From the NCBI RefSeq assembly GCF_900100045.1, contig NZ_FNEA01000016.1, positions 1 to 64,000 of the forward strand: a stretch of DNA of 64,000 bases. Direction: 5' to 3'. Of this stretch, positions 10,384-19,379 are shown in pieces. The notes below the pieces were generated by a model, which made no database searches, had not been told where the DNA came from, and saw only the letters and a program-made list of their open reading frames with translations. Position numbers and translations under genes: made by a program. The stretch comes from Paracoccus denitrificans (lineage in GTDB: Bacteria; Pseudomonadota; Alphaproteobacteria; Rhodobacterales; Rhodobacteraceae). The first letter of the stretch is position 1, and each line of letters opens with the position of its first letter.

Positions 10384-12510
10384 TCAAAGCGTGCAGGAAA
10401 CGCAGCCCTGCACCTCGGTGCCTTCCAGCGCGGTCTGGCGCAGCCGGATGTAATAGATCGTCTTGATGCCCTTCTTCCAGGCGTAGATCTGGGCGCGGTT
10501 GATGTCGCGCGTCGTGGCCTCGGCCGGGAAGAACAGCGTCAGCGACAACCCCTGGTCGACATGCTCGGTCGCGGCGGCATAGGTGTCGATGATCGCCTCG
10601 GGTCCGATCTCGTATGCGTCGCGGTAATAGTCCAGGTTCTCGTTGGACATGAAGGCGGCGGGGTAATAGACCCGGCCGATCTTGCCTTCCTTGCGGATCT
10701 CGATCTTGGCCACGATCGGATGGATCGAGCTGGTCGAGTTGTTGATATAGCTGATCGAGCCGGTGGGCGGCACCGCCTGCAGGTTGCGGTTGTAAAGCCC
10801 GTGCCGCATCACCGATTCCCGCAGTGCCGCCCAATCCTCGCGGGTGGGCAGGCTGACGCCCTCGAACACCCGCGCGACATCGGGCAGCGTGGGCAGCCAG
10901 TCCTGCGCGACGTATTTGTCGAAGAACGAGCCGTCGGCATATTTCGACTTGTCGAAATCCTTGAAGGTCCGGCCCTTTTCCTGCGCCAGCAGGTTCGAGG
11001 CGCGGATGGCGTGATAGGCCACGGCGGCGAAATAGACCGAGGTGAACTCGACGCCCTCGGGGCTGCCGTAATGGATGCGCTCGCGCGCCAGGAATCCGTG
11101 CAGGTTCATCTGGCCCAGCCCCACGGCATGGGCCTCGTCATTGCCGCGCCGGATCGAGGGCACGGCCTCGATGGCCGACATCTCCGACACCGCGGTCAGC
11201 GCCCGGATCGCCGCCTCGACGGTCGCGCCGAAATCCGGCCCGTCCATGGTCGCGGCGATGTTGAGCGAGCCGAGGTTGCAGGAAATATCCGTGCCGAGGT
11301 GGCGATAGCCCAGATCCTCGTCGAACTCACTGGCCTCGTTCACCTGCAGGATCTCGCTGCACAGGTTCGACATGCTGATGCGGCCGGCGACCGGGTTGGC
11401 GCGGTTCACCGTGTCCTCGAACATGATGTAGGGATAGCCGCTTTCGAACTGGATCTCGGCCAGCGTCTGGAAGAAGGCGCGGGCGTTGATCTTTTTCTTG
11501 CGGATGCGCTTGTCGTCCACCATCTCGGCATATTTCTCGGTGACCGAGATTTCCGAGAAGGGCAGGCCATAGACCTTTTCCACGTCATGGGGCGAGAACA
11601 GGTACATGTCCTCGTTGCGCTTGGCGAGTTCGAAGGTCACGTCCGGGATCACCACGCCCAGCGACAGCGTCTTGATGCGGATCTTTTCGTCGGCGTTCTC
11701 GCGCTTGGTGTCCAGGAAGCGCAGGATGTCGGGGTGATGCGCGTTCAGATAGACCGCCCCCGCGCCTTGCCGCGCGCCAAGCTGGTTGGCATAGGAAAAG
11801 CTGTCCTCCAGCAGTTTCATCACCGGGATGACGCCCGAGGACTGGTTCTCGATCCCCTTGATCGGCGCGCCGGCCTCGCGCAGGTTGGTCAGCATCAGGG
11901 CGACGCCGCCGCCGCGCTTGGAAAGCTGCAGCGCCGAATTGATGCCGCGGCCGATGGATTCCATGTTGTCTTCCAGCCGCAGCAGGAAGCACGAGATCAG
12001 CTCGCCCCGCGACTTCTTGCCGGCGTTCAGGAAGGTCGGCGTGGCGGGCTGGAACCGGCCCGACAGGATTTCCTCCATGAAGCGCATGGCCAGATCCTCG
12101 TCGCCGCGCGCGAGCGCCAGCGCGACCATGACCACCCGGTCCTCGTAGCGTTCCAGATAGCGCCGCCCGTCGCGGGTCTTCAGCGTATAGCTGGTGTAAT
12201 ACTTGAAGGCGCCGAGAAAGGTCGGAAAGCGGAATTTCCGCGCATAGGCCGCGTCCCAGATCCGGTGCAGGAAGGCGCGCGGATACTGGTCCAGCACCTC
12301 GGCCTCGTAATAGCCCTCGTCGACCAGATAGCCCAGCTTTTCGTCCAGCGAGTGGAAGAAGACGGTGTTCTGGTTGACATGCTGCAGGAAATACTGCCGC
12401 GCGGCCTTGCGATCCGCGTCGAAGCGGATGCGGCCCTCGCCGTCGTAAAGGTTCAGCATCGCATTCAGCGCGTGATAGTCCAGCTCGGCCTTTACGCCAT
12501 CGTCAAGCAT
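10384..12510 (-). CDS. nrdE: Class Ib ribonucleoside-diphosphate reductase, alpha subunit
   Basis: A 708-residue catalytic subunit. The N-terminal NrdE/NrdA segment starts [16 protein letters not shown]; the barrel contains [17 protein letters not shown] (first active-site cysteine), [22 protein letters not shown] (radical-site Cys and Glu context), and [16 protein letters not shown]. The tail ends in CVSCTL, the redox cysteine pair reduced by NrdH. There is no long N-terminal ATP cone, as expected for class Ib. The ATG overlaps the end of nrdI by 19 nt and has GGGGGA 6 nt upstream. The enzyme makes dNDPs aerobically without B12. Confidence 0.96.
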   Translation of the reverse strand: MLDDGVKAELDYHALNAMLNLYDGEGRIRFDADRKAARQYFLQHVNQNTVFFHSLDEKLGYLVDEGYYEAEVLDQYPRAFLHRIWDAAYARKFRFPTFLGAFKYYTSYTLKTRDGRRYLERYEDRVVMVALALARGDEDLAMRFMEEILSGRFQPATPTFLNAGKKSRGELISCFLLRLEDNMESIGRGINSALQLSKRGGGVALMLTNLREAGAPIKGIENQSSGVIPVMKLLEDSFSYANQLGARQGAGAVYLNAHHPDILRFLDTKRENADEKIRIKTLSLGVVIPDVTFELAKRNEDMYLFSPHDVEKVYGLPFSEISVTEKYAEMVDDKRIRKKKINARAFFQTLAEIQFESGYPYIMFEDTVNRANPVAGRISMSNLCSEILQVNEASEFDEDLGYRHLGTDISCNLGSLNIAATMDGPDFGATVEAAIRALTAVSEMSAIEAVPSIRRGNDEAHAVGLGQMNLHGFLARERIHYGSPEGVEFTSVYFAAVAYHAIRASNLLAQEKGRTFKDFDKSKYADGSFFDKYVAQDWLPTLPDVARVFEGVSLPTREDWAALRESVMRHGLYNRNLQAVPPTGSISYINNSTSSIHPIVAKIEIRKEGKIGRVYYPAAFMSNENLDYYRDAYEIGPEAIIDTYAAATEHVDQGLSLTLFFPAEATTRDINRAQIYAWKKGIKTIYYIRLRQTALEGTEVQGCVSCTL

Positions 12511-12908
12511 TCCGTCCCCCAGAATTTCGCAAGCCCCGCCTGAACGCGGGAAATGTCCAGATCAGTCCCCGCCAGCTCGAATCGATACAGCACGGGGACG
12601 TTGCACTTGTCAGATATCACCCGGCCGGCCAAGGCGTATGTCGCCCCGAAATTCCGGTTGCCGGTGGCGATGACGCCGCGCAGCAGGGCCCGGCGGTCAG
12701 GATCGTTGAGAAAGCGGATCACCTGCTTGGGCACCGCGCCCCGACCCATCCCGTCGGCATAGGTCGGGCAGATCAGCACATAGGGCAGGGCGGGGGCGGG
12801 CATCTCGTCCCTGGGCGAGATCGGGATGCGCCCGGCCGGCAGGCCGAGCCGCGTCACGAAACGCGCCGTGTTCCCCGAGCCCGAGGAGAAATAGACCAGC
12901 CCGCCCAT
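12492..12908 (-). CDS. nrdI: NrdI flavodoxin-like protein
   Basis: A 138-residue protein that starts [20 protein letters not shown], the phosphate-binding loop of a flavodoxin fold. It continues with [19 protein letters not shown] and [18 protein letters not shown], both typical of NrdI. NrdI supplies oxidant (through FMN) for assembly of the manganese tyrosyl radical in NrdF, so its presence supports class Ib rather than class Ia. It lies 9 bp after nrdH and overlaps nrdE by 19 nt, giving the standard order H-I-E-F. Confidence 0.95.
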   Translation of the reverse strand: MGGLVYFSSGSGNTARFVTRLGLPAGRIPISPRDEMPAPALPYVLICPTYADGMGRGAVPKQVIRFLNDPDRRALLRGVIATGNRNFGATYALAGRVISDKCNVPVLYRFELAGTDLDISRVQAGLAKFWGTECLTMA

Positions 12909-12917
12909 GGCCCCGGA

Positions 12918-13139
12918 TCAGGACAGGCGGCCGATCATGTCCGGGCGGAACCCGGCCCAATGGGCTTCGCCGGCGATGACGACGGGAGCCTGGCGATAGC
13001 CCAGCGAGGCGACCAGTTCCATCGCCGCGTCATCCTCGGTCAGATCCACCAGATGGTAGTCCAGGCCGCGCGCATCCAGGGCGCGGGTCGTGGCGGTGCA
13101 TTGCACGCAGGCGGGCTTGGAATAAACGGTGATGGTCAT
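12918..13139 (-). CDS. nrdH: NrdH glutaredoxin-like redoxin
   Basis: A 73-residue thioredoxin-fold protein starting MTITVYSKPACVQC, with the NrdH redox motif CVQC at residues 11-14. It has QAPVVIAG (cis-proline loop) and ends in HWAGFRPDMI, the WSGFRP-type segment typical of NrdH. It reduces the C-terminal cysteines of NrdE. An AAAAGGAG ribosome site precedes the ATG. It is the first gene behind a 110-nt stretch that follows the cobalamin riboswitch, so the whole operon is likely under B12 control. Confidence 0.94.
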   Translation of the reverse strand: MTITVYSKPACVQCTATTRALDARGLDYHLVDLTEDDAAMELVASLGYRQAPVVIAGEAHWAGFRPDMIGRLS

Positions 13140-13248
13140 GCCTCGGCTCCTTTTGTTCTGTCGGCAAGAGGGGGCCGGGCCGATGGGCGTGCCATCCGGA
13201 CCCTGTTCCAGCCCCGCGCCCGCCGCACGGTTTCGTCCTTTCGCGTCA

Positions 13249-13407
13249 TGGCAGGTCTTCTGACTTGCGGGTCTCGGCTTGGCCGGCCTTCCCGGGGCGC
13301 GTGGCCCCAGTGGTGATCCGGCGTCGCTCTCCGCTTACAGCTGCGGGGGCAGTGCCGGCTTTTCACCGGCTTCCCTTTTCATCCCCGAGTCGGCCCCGGG
13401 ACAACCA
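13249..13407 (-). ncRNA. Cobalamin riboswitch in the nrdHIEF leader
   Basis: On the reverse strand the cobalamin-aptamer blocks appear in order: GGTTGTCCC, GGGATGAAAAGGGAAGCCGG, CTGCCCCCGCAGCTGTAAGCGG with AGAGCGACG, CCACTGGGGCC, CCCGGGAAGGCCGGCC, and the B12 box CAAGTCAGAAGACCTGCC ending near 13250. The 110 nt to nrdH contains no clear U-run terminator, so control may act on translation or by an overlapping structure. B12 would be expected to shut off this B12-independent reductase, presumably where a B12-dependent class II enzyme exists elsewhere in the genome; that enzyme is not in the window. Confidence 0.92.
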
Positions 13408-13444
13408 TGACCGTTGCAGTTAGCCATGGGTCATGGCCGGGGTC

Positions 13445-13491
13445 AATCCATATTTAGTGGATAACTGCGTCCGCCATGGAATATCTGGTGG
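13445..13491 (-). promoter_or_regulatory. Pair of candidate NrdR boxes upstream of the nrd leader
   Basis: Reverse-strand CCACTAAATATGGATT (13445-13460) and CCACCAGATATTCCAT (13476-13491) each match about 10-11 of 16 positions of the NrdR box (acaCwAtATaTwGtgt, from memory) and share CCAC(T/C)A(A/G)ATAT. Their starts are 31 bp apart, three DNA turns, which is the usual spacing of paired NrdR boxes. They lie 40-85 bp upstream of the riboswitch, a sensible promoter position. NrdR represses reductase genes when bound to ATP/dATP. The individual match scores are modest; the spacing is what makes the call. Confidence 0.6.
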
Positions 13492-13799
13492 GCGCATCGA
13501 TTCTGCCTGTCGCGGGGGATTTCCGGCTTCCGGCGATATCCCGGCCGGGGTATTGCGCCGCGTCCGGCCGGGCAGGCTGTTGGATTGCCGCAACACTCGC
13601 CTGTTTCGCAGTCGAAATGACGCGGCGTCATTTGACAAACTGCGACAATTGGCCCCCTTGCATGGGTTACGCGCGGCCAGGATGAGGCACTTCGTTCCCC
13701 TTCCGGCTCGTGACACCGCAAGCCATTGATGAGCCAGCACCTTCCTGTCGTTTCCGCCCTGAGGCGGTTGCGATTCATCTTTTGTGCCGGGATCAACCC
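13492..13799. other. Divergent promoter region between nrdHIEF and the siderophore receptor
   Basis: This 308-bp gap carries no convincing gene; short open frames here lack ribosome sites and recognisable protein sequence. A TTGACA hexamer occurs at 13632 on the forward strand without a good -10 at standard spacing. I looked for iron-responsive operators ahead of the receptor gene and found none that I would defend. Confidence 0.4.
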
Positions 13800-16055
13800 A
13801 TGAACAAAACCCATCCCAAACCGCCTGCCTCGGCGTCGGCCGCGCAATTGCTGCCGACCCTGGGCCTGCTTCCTGTGCTGGCCATCTCGGCCGGCGTAGC
13901 CGGCCCCGCCCAGGCGCAGGATACCGTAACCCTGGACACGGTGGTCATCCGCCGCCAGCAGGGCAACGAGGCCGAGACCAGCTACAAGGTCACCGAAAGC
14001 ACCTCGGACAAGGCCACCGCGCCGTTGCTCGATACACCAAGAACAGTGACCGTCGTTACCGGGCGCCAGATCGAAGAGCGCGGCCAGACCTCGGTCGCGG
14101 ACGTGCTGCGCACCACGCCGGGCGTCACCCTGGGCGCAGGCGAAGGCGGCGTGCCGCAGGGCGTGCGCCCCTATATCCGCGGCTTCGAGGCCAGCCAGGA
14201 CATGCTGGTCGACGGCATGCGCAACGCCTCGCGCACGCAATACGAGGCCTTCAACCTGGAATCCATCGAGATCAGCAAGGGCCCGGGCGGGGTCTATTCC
14301 GGTGCCGGCTCGACCGGCGGCACCATCAGCCTGAACAGCAAGATCCCGCAGCCGGGCGCCTTTGACGAGGTGGCGCTGTCCTACGGCACCGGCAATTATG
14401 TCCGCGGCACGCTGGATTCGAACCGCGAATTCGGCGCGATCGGCCTTCGCCTGAACCTGATGGCGCAGCGCGCCGACGACCTGGGCGGGCGCGACGGCGT
14501 CGAGTCCAGGCGGGTCGGCGTGGCGCCCAGCTTCAGCTATCGCCTGACCGATGACAGCAAGATCACCGCCGGGCTCTATTACTACAAGGACGAGGATACG
14601 CCCGATTACGGCGTGCCGATGTCCAATGCCACCACGCCGGCCGCATGGCGGCGCGGCTCGGGCACCCGCATCGACCCGTTCCTGCCGGTCGATGTCGATC
14701 CCGACACCTTCTACGGCCTGCACGCGCGCGATTTCCGCGACATCGAATCCGCCTCGGGCTATGTAAGGTTCGCGCATGCCTTCTCGGACAGCCTGCGGCT
14801 GACCACGGCGCTGCGCAAGGCACGCGACACCAACACCTATGTCGTGACCTCGCCGACCTCGGGCAGCGATGGCCTGGTGTCGCGCAGTTCCAAGGCTTCG
14901 GATCGGGTGAACGAGACGGTGTCGTTCAACGCCCAGCTTTCGGGCGAGGCACGGGCCTGGGGCGTCGAGCACAGCTTCGCGGTCGGCGTGGACATCGCCA
15001 ATTCGCGTGCCACCAACCGCCGGCTGACGGTGACCAATCCCGACCCGATGCCGACCTCGCCCTATGAGAATCCGAACCCCGGCGCGCCCTGGGGCGGCAG
15101 CATCGAGCGCGGCGGCGAGAGCGGCTACAGCACCACCAGGTCGCGTGGCGTCTATGCGCTGGATACCATCACCTTCACCCCGCAATGGGAGGCGACGGTG
15201 GGGCTGCGCTGGGACGATTACAGCGTCGACAGCATCACCCATGCGACCGACACCACCCCGCGCGAAAGCCACGGCAACGATTCCGATTTCCTGAACGGGA
15301 TTCTGGGCGTGGTCTACAAGCCGGTGCAGAACGGCTCGATCTATGCCTCGGCCAGCACCTCCTCGAACCCGGCGGGCGAGGGCGCGGGCACCGGCGGCAG
15401 CAATGCCTCGGACGATCTGGACAGCCTCGACCCCGAGCGCAGCGTGAACTACGAGATCGGCACGAAATGGCTGGTGCTGAACGACCAGCTCGAGCTGAGC
15501 GCGGCGCTGTTCAGGACCGAAAAGGACAATGCCCGCGTCACCAACGCCCTGGGCGAGACCGAGAATATCGGCAACACCACCGCCAAGGGCATCGAGCTGG
15601 GCTTTGCCGGCCAGGTCGCCGAGCGCTGGGGCATCTGGGGCGGTTATGTCCATCAGGACGTCAAGCTGAAGGACGGCGGCTGGAGCACCCCGCGCGGCGG
15701 CGGCGAGCCCTATCCGAACCCCGCCACCGGCAAGCAGGTCGCGAAGGTTCCGCGCAACAGCTTTTCGCTGTGGACGACCTACGACTACAGCCCGCAACTG
15801 ACGCTGGGCGGCGGCGTGACCTATACCGGCAAGCGCACGGCCAGCTATTCGCAGAACGGCGATGCCGATGCCGCCCTGCCGTCGAGCTGGCGCACCGACC
15901 TGATGGCGGCCTACAGGCTGACCGAGGCCACGGCGCTGCAACTCAACGTCAACAACGTCTTCGACCGCCAGATCTATACCGACTCGCATGTCTCGCAATT
16001 CGCCAATATCGAGCCGGGCCGGAACTTCGTGCTGACGCTGAAGCACGCGTTCTGA
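13800..16055 (+). CDS. TonB-dependent siderophore receptor (catecholate/Fiu-like)
   Basis: A 751-residue outer-membrane receptor. The start ATG 13800 gives an extended signal peptide ending GPAQAQD, a TonB box-like TLDTVVIRR, and a plug with LLDTPRTVTVVTGRQIEERG, VADVLRTTPGVTL and IEISKGPGGVYSGAGSTGGTI. The barrel ends in a C-terminal phenylalanine strand (NFVLTLKHAF). The 'TPRTVTVV' and 'YIRGF' elements are typical of the siderophore-receptor subfamily including Fiu and catecholate receptors. It should import a ferric siderophore with TonB-ExbBD, which are not in the window. It is monocistronic, ending in a strong terminator. Confidence 0.87.
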   Translation: MNKTHPKPPASASAAQLLPTLGLLPVLAISAGVAGPAQAQDTVTLDTVVIRRQQGNEAETSYKVTESTSDKATAPLLDTPRTVTVVTGRQIEERGQTSVADVLRTTPGVTLGAGEGGVPQGVRPYIRGFEASQDMLVDGMRNASRTQYEAFNLESIEISKGPGGVYSGAGSTGGTISLNSKIPQPGAFDEVALSYGTGNYVRGTLDSNREFGAIGLRLNLMAQRADDLGGRDGVESRRVGVAPSFSYRLTDDSKITAGLYYYKDEDTPDYGVPMSNATTPAAWRRGSGTRIDPFLPVDVDPDTFYGLHARDFRDIESASGYVRFAHAFSDSLRLTTALRKARDTNTYVVTSPTSGSDGLVSRSSKASDRVNETVSFNAQLSGEARAWGVEHSFAVGVDIANSRATNRRLTVTNPDPMPTSPYENPNPGAPWGGSIERGGESGYSTTRSRGVYALDTITFTPQWEATVGLRWDDYSVDSITHATDTTPRESHGNDSDFLNGILGVVYKPVQNGSIYASASTSSNPAGEGAGTGGSNASDDLDSLDPERSVNYEIGTKWLVLNDQLELSAALFRTEKDNARVTNALGETENIGNTTAKGIELGFAGQVAERWGIWGGYVHQDVKLKDGGWSTPRGGGEPYPNPATGKQVAKVPRNSFSLWTTYDYSPQLTLGGGVTYTGKRTASYSQNGDADAALPSSWRTDLMAAYRLTEATALQLNVNNVFDRQIYTDSHVSQFANIEPGRNFVLTLKHAF

Positions 16056-16077
16056 TCACCGCGTCGTCGCGGCCTTC

Positions 16078-16106
16078 GGGGACGGCTTTCGGGCCGTCCC
16101 CCTTTT
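16078..16106 (+). terminator. Rho-independent terminator after the siderophore receptor
   Basis: GGGGACGGC (16078-16086), loop TTTCGG, GCCGTCCCC (16093-16101), then CCTTTT. The stem is a perfect 9 bp followed by a T-run, 23 nt after the receptor stop codon. Confidence 0.88.
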
Positions 16107-16176
16107 GCAGTGGGGGCCGGCCAGGCCGGGATCCCCGCCGATGTCGTGGCGCCGTGCGGCTACGCGCGGCACGCGG

Positions 16177-16365
16177 CCGGTCGTCGCCCGTCAGGTCGCC
16201 GTGCGCATCCCGGTGCTGTGCGACGGCGGCATCCGGCGCGGCGGGGGTCGCGGATATGCGGATATGCTGACCATCCTGCGCGCCGAGCTCGAGGTCGCCA
16301 TGGCCCTGACCGGCCGGCGCGATCTGGCCGGCATCGACGAGGGCGTGATCCGGCCTAGCCCCTGA
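16177..16365 (+). pseudogene. Remnant of an FMN-dependent alpha-hydroxyacid dehydrogenase/oxidase
   Basis: One frame encodes VRIPVLCDGGIRRG and, a few residues later, LTILRAELEVAMALTGRRDL and IDEGVIRP before TGA 16363. The first is the FMN-phosphate-binding 'VDGGIRRG' motif of lactate dehydrogenase/hydroxyacid oxidases; the second is their C-terminal helix. In intact members about 45 residues (the ALGA...GRP segment) separate them; here they are nearly fused, and nothing recognisable of the first roughly 280 residues lies upstream. There is no ribosome site. The fragment lies between a terminator and a convergent gene whose stop falls inside it, so I read it as a decayed gene with an internal deletion. 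Confidence 0.7.
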
Positions 16366-17185
16366 AGCTGCGCCACAGGCTCAGCGCGGCATCGGACAGA
16401 TCGCCCAGCCGGGCCACGACGTGCTCGCGCTCCAGCCCCGGCCCGTCCTCGGCGCGGTCCAGCCGCCGCAATAGCCGCATCACCCGGCGCTTGTGGATGC
16501 CGGTCCAAAGCTGGACCGGATCGGCGACCAGCCCGGCAAAGGTCGTCAGGACCGAGGCGAGCATGGCCAGAACCACGCCGGTCAGCACCACCTCGATGCT
16601 GGAAAGCTCGCGCGGGAAGGCGCCATACCACATGCGTCCGGCCCAGCTTCCCAGCGCGAAATTCTCGACGGCCTGCGCCTGTGCCCGCAGATGCGCGATC
16701 GGGCCGGCCAGCGAGATCACGCCCGGCGTGGCCCGGTGGAACAGCAAGAGCCCCGAGGCCAGCACCAGAAGCGAGGTGGTGATCTCGGACACCGCATTGC
16801 GGGTTTCGGCATAGTCCGACACGGCGCGGGCGACGCTGCGGGGCGCGGCCTCGGGGGCCAGCCCCCTTGCGGCCAGATCGTCGACAAAGCCGGCCAGATC
16901 CGCCTCGATCCGCTGCGCCACGTCGGATTTCAGAAAGATCTGCCGGCGCGACAGCCAGTCGCCCGCCCGGACCAGCCCGATCCGGCGCAGAAGCGGCGCG
17001 CCCAGCCGCACCAGCAGGAACAGCGGCGACAGCATCACGTTGATGGGCGCGCGCAGCAGGTCCAGCCCAAGCGCGTGGCGATGCAGCGCCAGCGTGCCGC
17101 GCGGCCCGTAGCGGGCGCGCACGAAGCGGCGGACCTCGGTTTCGCGCCGGGTCATCGGGCGGGTGTCGGCGGGCGCAAGGGCCAT
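16355..17185 (-). CDS. Conserved hypothetical membrane protein
   Basis: A 276-residue protein I do not recognise by function. It has a basic N-terminus (TRRETEVRRFVRARYGPRG), an amphipathic or re-entrant stretch near 45-65 (INVMLSPLFLLVRLGAPLL), and two clear membrane helices near 140-160 (TTSLLVLASGLLLFHRATPG) and 205-230 (EVVLTGVVLAMLASVLTTFAG). A basic segment rich in Arg follows (HKRRVMRLLRRLDRAED). ATG 17185 is chosen for the AAAGGA site upstream; an earlier start at 17242 lacks one. It sits downstream of yeiH on the same strand, 67 bp apart, and could be co-transcribed. Confidence 0.6.
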   Translation of the reverse strand: MALAPADTRPMTRRETEVRRFVRARYGPRGTLALHRHALGLDLLRAPINVMLSPLFLLVRLGAPLLRRIGLVRAGDWLSRRQIFLKSDVAQRIEADLAGFVDDLAARGLAPEAAPRSVARAVSDYAETRNAVSEITTSLLVLASGLLLFHRATPGVISLAGPIAHLRAQAQAVENFALGSWAGRMWYGAFPRELSSIEVVLTGVVLAMLASVLTTFAGLVADPVQLWTGIHKRRVMRLLRRLDRAEDGPGLEREHVVARLGDLSDAALSLWRSFRG

Positions 17186-17252
17186 GGGCGCGGTCCTTTG
17201 GCGGATCGTGCCCAATCTAGGCATCGCGACAGGGAGGCTCAATGCCCGCCGG

Positions 17253-18272
17253 TCAGATCAGCGCCACCAGCTCCAGCCCCAGGGCCGAGATGAACAGCCA
17301 GGCCAGCGCGCCAAGCGCCAGCGGCCGGACGCCCTTGGCGCAGAGCTTGCGGATGTCGGTCTCCAGCCCCATCGCGGCCAGCGCCACCGTCAGGAGAAAG
17401 GCGGTCAGGGCGACGATCTCGGCATGCAGCGCCTCGGGCAGGGGCAGGGCGCTGTTCAGCAGCACCACGGCGATGAAGCCCAGCACGAACCAGGGCGTCG
17501 GCGCCGAGCCATGCGCGGCCTTGCCGCCCCGCCGCGCCAGCGCGCCCAGCATCAGGATCAGCGGAGCCAGCAGCATCACCCGGCTCAGCTTGGCGACGGT
17601 CGCGGCCTGTCCCGCCTCGGCGCCATGCTGGAAGCCGGCGCCGACGACCTGCGCCACCTCGTGCACGGTCGCGCCGACCCAGATGCCGTAATGCGAAGGC
17701 CCCATCCCCAGCATCTCGCCCAGCACCGGCATGGCCAGCATCGAGAGCGAGCCGAAGACCGTCACGCAGGCGATGGCATAGGCCACGTCCTCGTCCGTCC
17801 CGCGCGTGACCGTGTTCGTGGCGATCACCGCCGAGGCGCCGCAGACCGAGGTGCCGGCCGCGATCAGCTCGGCAAGCCGCGCCTCGACCCCCAATGCCCG
17901 GCCGGCCCATCTGGTAAAGACGAAGGTCGCGGCCAGCACCACCGCGATCACCGCCACCCCCGGCAGGCCCACGGCGCGCAATTGCTCCAGCGTCAGCTGA
18001 AAGCCCAGCAGCACGATGGCGAAACGCAGCACCCGGCGCAGCGAAAAGCCGATGCCCGGCCGCGCCGCCGCGGGTGTGCCGACAAGGTTGCGCAGCGCCA
18101 TGCCCAGCACCATCGCCACCACCAGCGGGCTGAGCGCCGGTATGCCCGAAAGCCTCTGCGCCGCCATGGCAAGGATCGCGATGCCGAAGGTCAGCCCCAG
18201 CCCCGGCAGGGTGGCGCCCAGCCAGCCCCCGATCGCGGAAGATGTTTGCTGGCCCTGGTCGGTCGAGGACAT
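17253..18272 (-). CDS. yeiH: YeiH-family putative sulfate/sulfonate-type exporter
   Basis: A 339-residue inner-membrane protein with about ten helices, of the YeiH (Cons_hypoth698) family. Characteristic segments are SLRRVLRFAIVLLGFQLTLEQL, AAGTSVCGASAVIATNTVTRG (the conserved 'G.SiCGasAi.A' signature), ACVTVFGSLSML and HYGIWVGATVHEVAQVVGAG. The family is annotated as putative sulfate exporters, with weak functional evidence. It is transcribed divergently from a LysR regulator 102 bp away, matching the enterobacterial yeiH-yeiE pairing. Sulfite- or sulfonate-linked export under regulator control is a reasonable inference only. Confidence 0.85.
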   Translation of the reverse strand: MSSTDQGQQTSSAIGGWLGATLPGLGLTFGIAILAMAAQRLSGIPALSPLVVAMVLGMALRNLVGTPAAARPGIGFSLRRVLRFAIVLLGFQLTLEQLRAVGLPGVAVIAVVLAATFVFTRWAGRALGVEARLAELIAAGTSVCGASAVIATNTVTRGTDEDVAYAIACVTVFGSLSMLAMPVLGEMLGMGPSHYGIWVGATVHEVAQVVGAGFQHGAEAGQAATVAKLSRVMLLAPLILMLGALARRGGKAAHGSAPTPWFVLGFIAVVLLNSALPLPEALHAEIVALTAFLLTVALAAMGLETDIRKLCAKGVRPLALGALAWLFISALGLELVALI

Positions 18273-18334
18273 GGTCGCGCTCCTTTGCCTTTGGGGCGGA
18301 ACATGGTCCTGAATCGACGTTCAATCCATCGCAT

Positions 18335-18347
18335 TATATTTGCCATA
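18335..18347. promoter_or_regulatory. LysR-type operator candidate between yeiH and its regulator
   Basis: TATATTTGCCATA is a T-N11-A element with ATAT arms (ATAT-N5-ATAT), in an AT-rich pocket of an otherwise GC-rich region, 28 bp before the lysR start. This is the usual position and form of a LysR regulator box serving both divergent genes. Confidence 0.5.
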
Positions 18348-18374
18348 TCGTTCGATTTTACTTATGAGTCTGGC

Positions 18375-19277
18375 ATGACGCTGGAACAGCTCCGCATCTT
18401 CCTTGCCGTGGCCGAGCGGCAGCATGTCACCCGCGCGGCCGAGGCGCTGAACCTGACGCAATCGGCGGTCAGCGCCGCCGTCTCGGCTTTGGAGGCGCGG
18501 CATGGTGTGCGCTTTTTCGACCGGGTGGGGCGGCGGATCGTGCTGACCGAGACGGGCGAGGCCTTCATGGCCGAGGCGCGCGCCGTGCTGGACCGGGTCG
18601 AGACCGCCGAGATGGTGCTGGAGGATCTGTCGCGCGAGCCGCGGGGCCGGCTGCGGGTCCATGCCAGCCAGACCGTCGCCAGCTATTGGCTGCCGCCGCG
18701 GCTGGTGGCGCTGCGCGAGATGCATCCGGGGATCGAACTGCGCCTGACGGTCAGCAACACCACCCATGCCGCGGATGCCGTGCAGGACGGCGGTGCCGAC
18801 CTGGGGTTGGTCGAGGGTGCGGTGGCGCATGGCGGGCTGCACCGGCAGGTGGTGGCCCGCGACCGGCTGGTGCTGGTCATGGCGACCGATCACCCCTGGG
18901 CCGGGGTCGAGGCGATGCCCCAGGCCGGGCTGGAGGCGCAGAACTGGATCCTGCGCGAGCCGGGCTCGGGCACGCGCTCGGAATTCGAGACCTGGCTTGC
19001 CGGGCGGGGGCTTTCCATTGCCGCGCTGCCCTTGTCGCTGGAGCTGCCCTCGAACGAGGCGGTTCTGAACGCGGTCGCCGCCAGCCAATGCCTCGCGGCG
19101 CTGTCGCAACGGGCGGTGGCGCGGCCGGCCGCTGCGGGTTGGATCCGCACCCTGCCGCTGCCGGGGGCGGAGCGGCCGTTTTCGCTGCTGACCAATCCGC
19201 GGCGCTATCGCACGCGGGCGGTGCAGGCGCTGATCGACATCCTGACGGACGAGGGTTTCGCCGCAGGCACCCCCTGA
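18375..19277 (+). CDS. LysR-family regulator (YeiE/CysB-like)
   Basis: A 300-residue transcription factor starting MTLEQLRIFLAVAERQHVTR. The winged helix-turn-helix occupies residues 1-60 (AAEALNLTQSAVSAAVSALE), followed by a linker helix and an effector domain (GRLRVHASQTVASYWLPPRL). It is divergent from yeiH and is probably its activator, as YeiE is in enterobacteria. The effector is not known from sequence. A start much further upstream in the same frame would run antisense through yeiH and is rejected. The ribosome site is weak. A strong hairpin lies 9 bp after the stop. Confidence 0.88.
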   Translation: MTLEQLRIFLAVAERQHVTRAAEALNLTQSAVSAAVSALEARHGVRFFDRVGRRIVLTETGEAFMAEARAVLDRVETAEMVLEDLSREPRGRLRVHASQTVASYWLPPRLVALREMHPGIELRLTVSNTTHAADAVQDGGADLGLVEGAVAHGGLHRQVVARDRLVLVMATDHPWAGVEAMPQAGLEAQNWILREPGSGTRSEFETWLAGRGLSIAALPLSLELPSNEAVLNAVAASQCLAALSQRAVARPAAAGWIRTLPLPGAERPFSLLTNPRRYRTRAVQALIDILTDEGFAAGTP

Positions 19278-19285
19278 CACGAAAA

Positions 19286-19317
19286 GGCCTGCGCCATCGG
19301 GAGGGAAGGCGCAGGCC
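19286..19317. terminator. Hairpin terminator between lysR and dctA-type gene
   Basis: GGCCTGCGCC (19286-19295), a 12-nt loop, and GGCGCAGGCC (19308-19317) form a perfect 10-bp stem. It is preceded by AAAA and followed by GTCTTCTC, so it can serve as a terminator for both convergent genes. Confidence 0.7.
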
Positions 19318-19379
19318 GTCTTCTCGGCGGGGCGACCGGGTCCGTCGCGCTGGTCCCGGTCACTCCGCGAGGGACTTCG

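Noticed and set aside
13136..13366. 76-codon reverse frame in the nrd leader
   Set aside because: It runs through the conserved riboswitch RNA and has no ribosome site.
13443..16046. 867-codon antisense frame over the siderophore receptor
   Set aside because: The forward strand encodes an unmistakable TonB-dependent receptor; the antisense protein is a compositional shadow.
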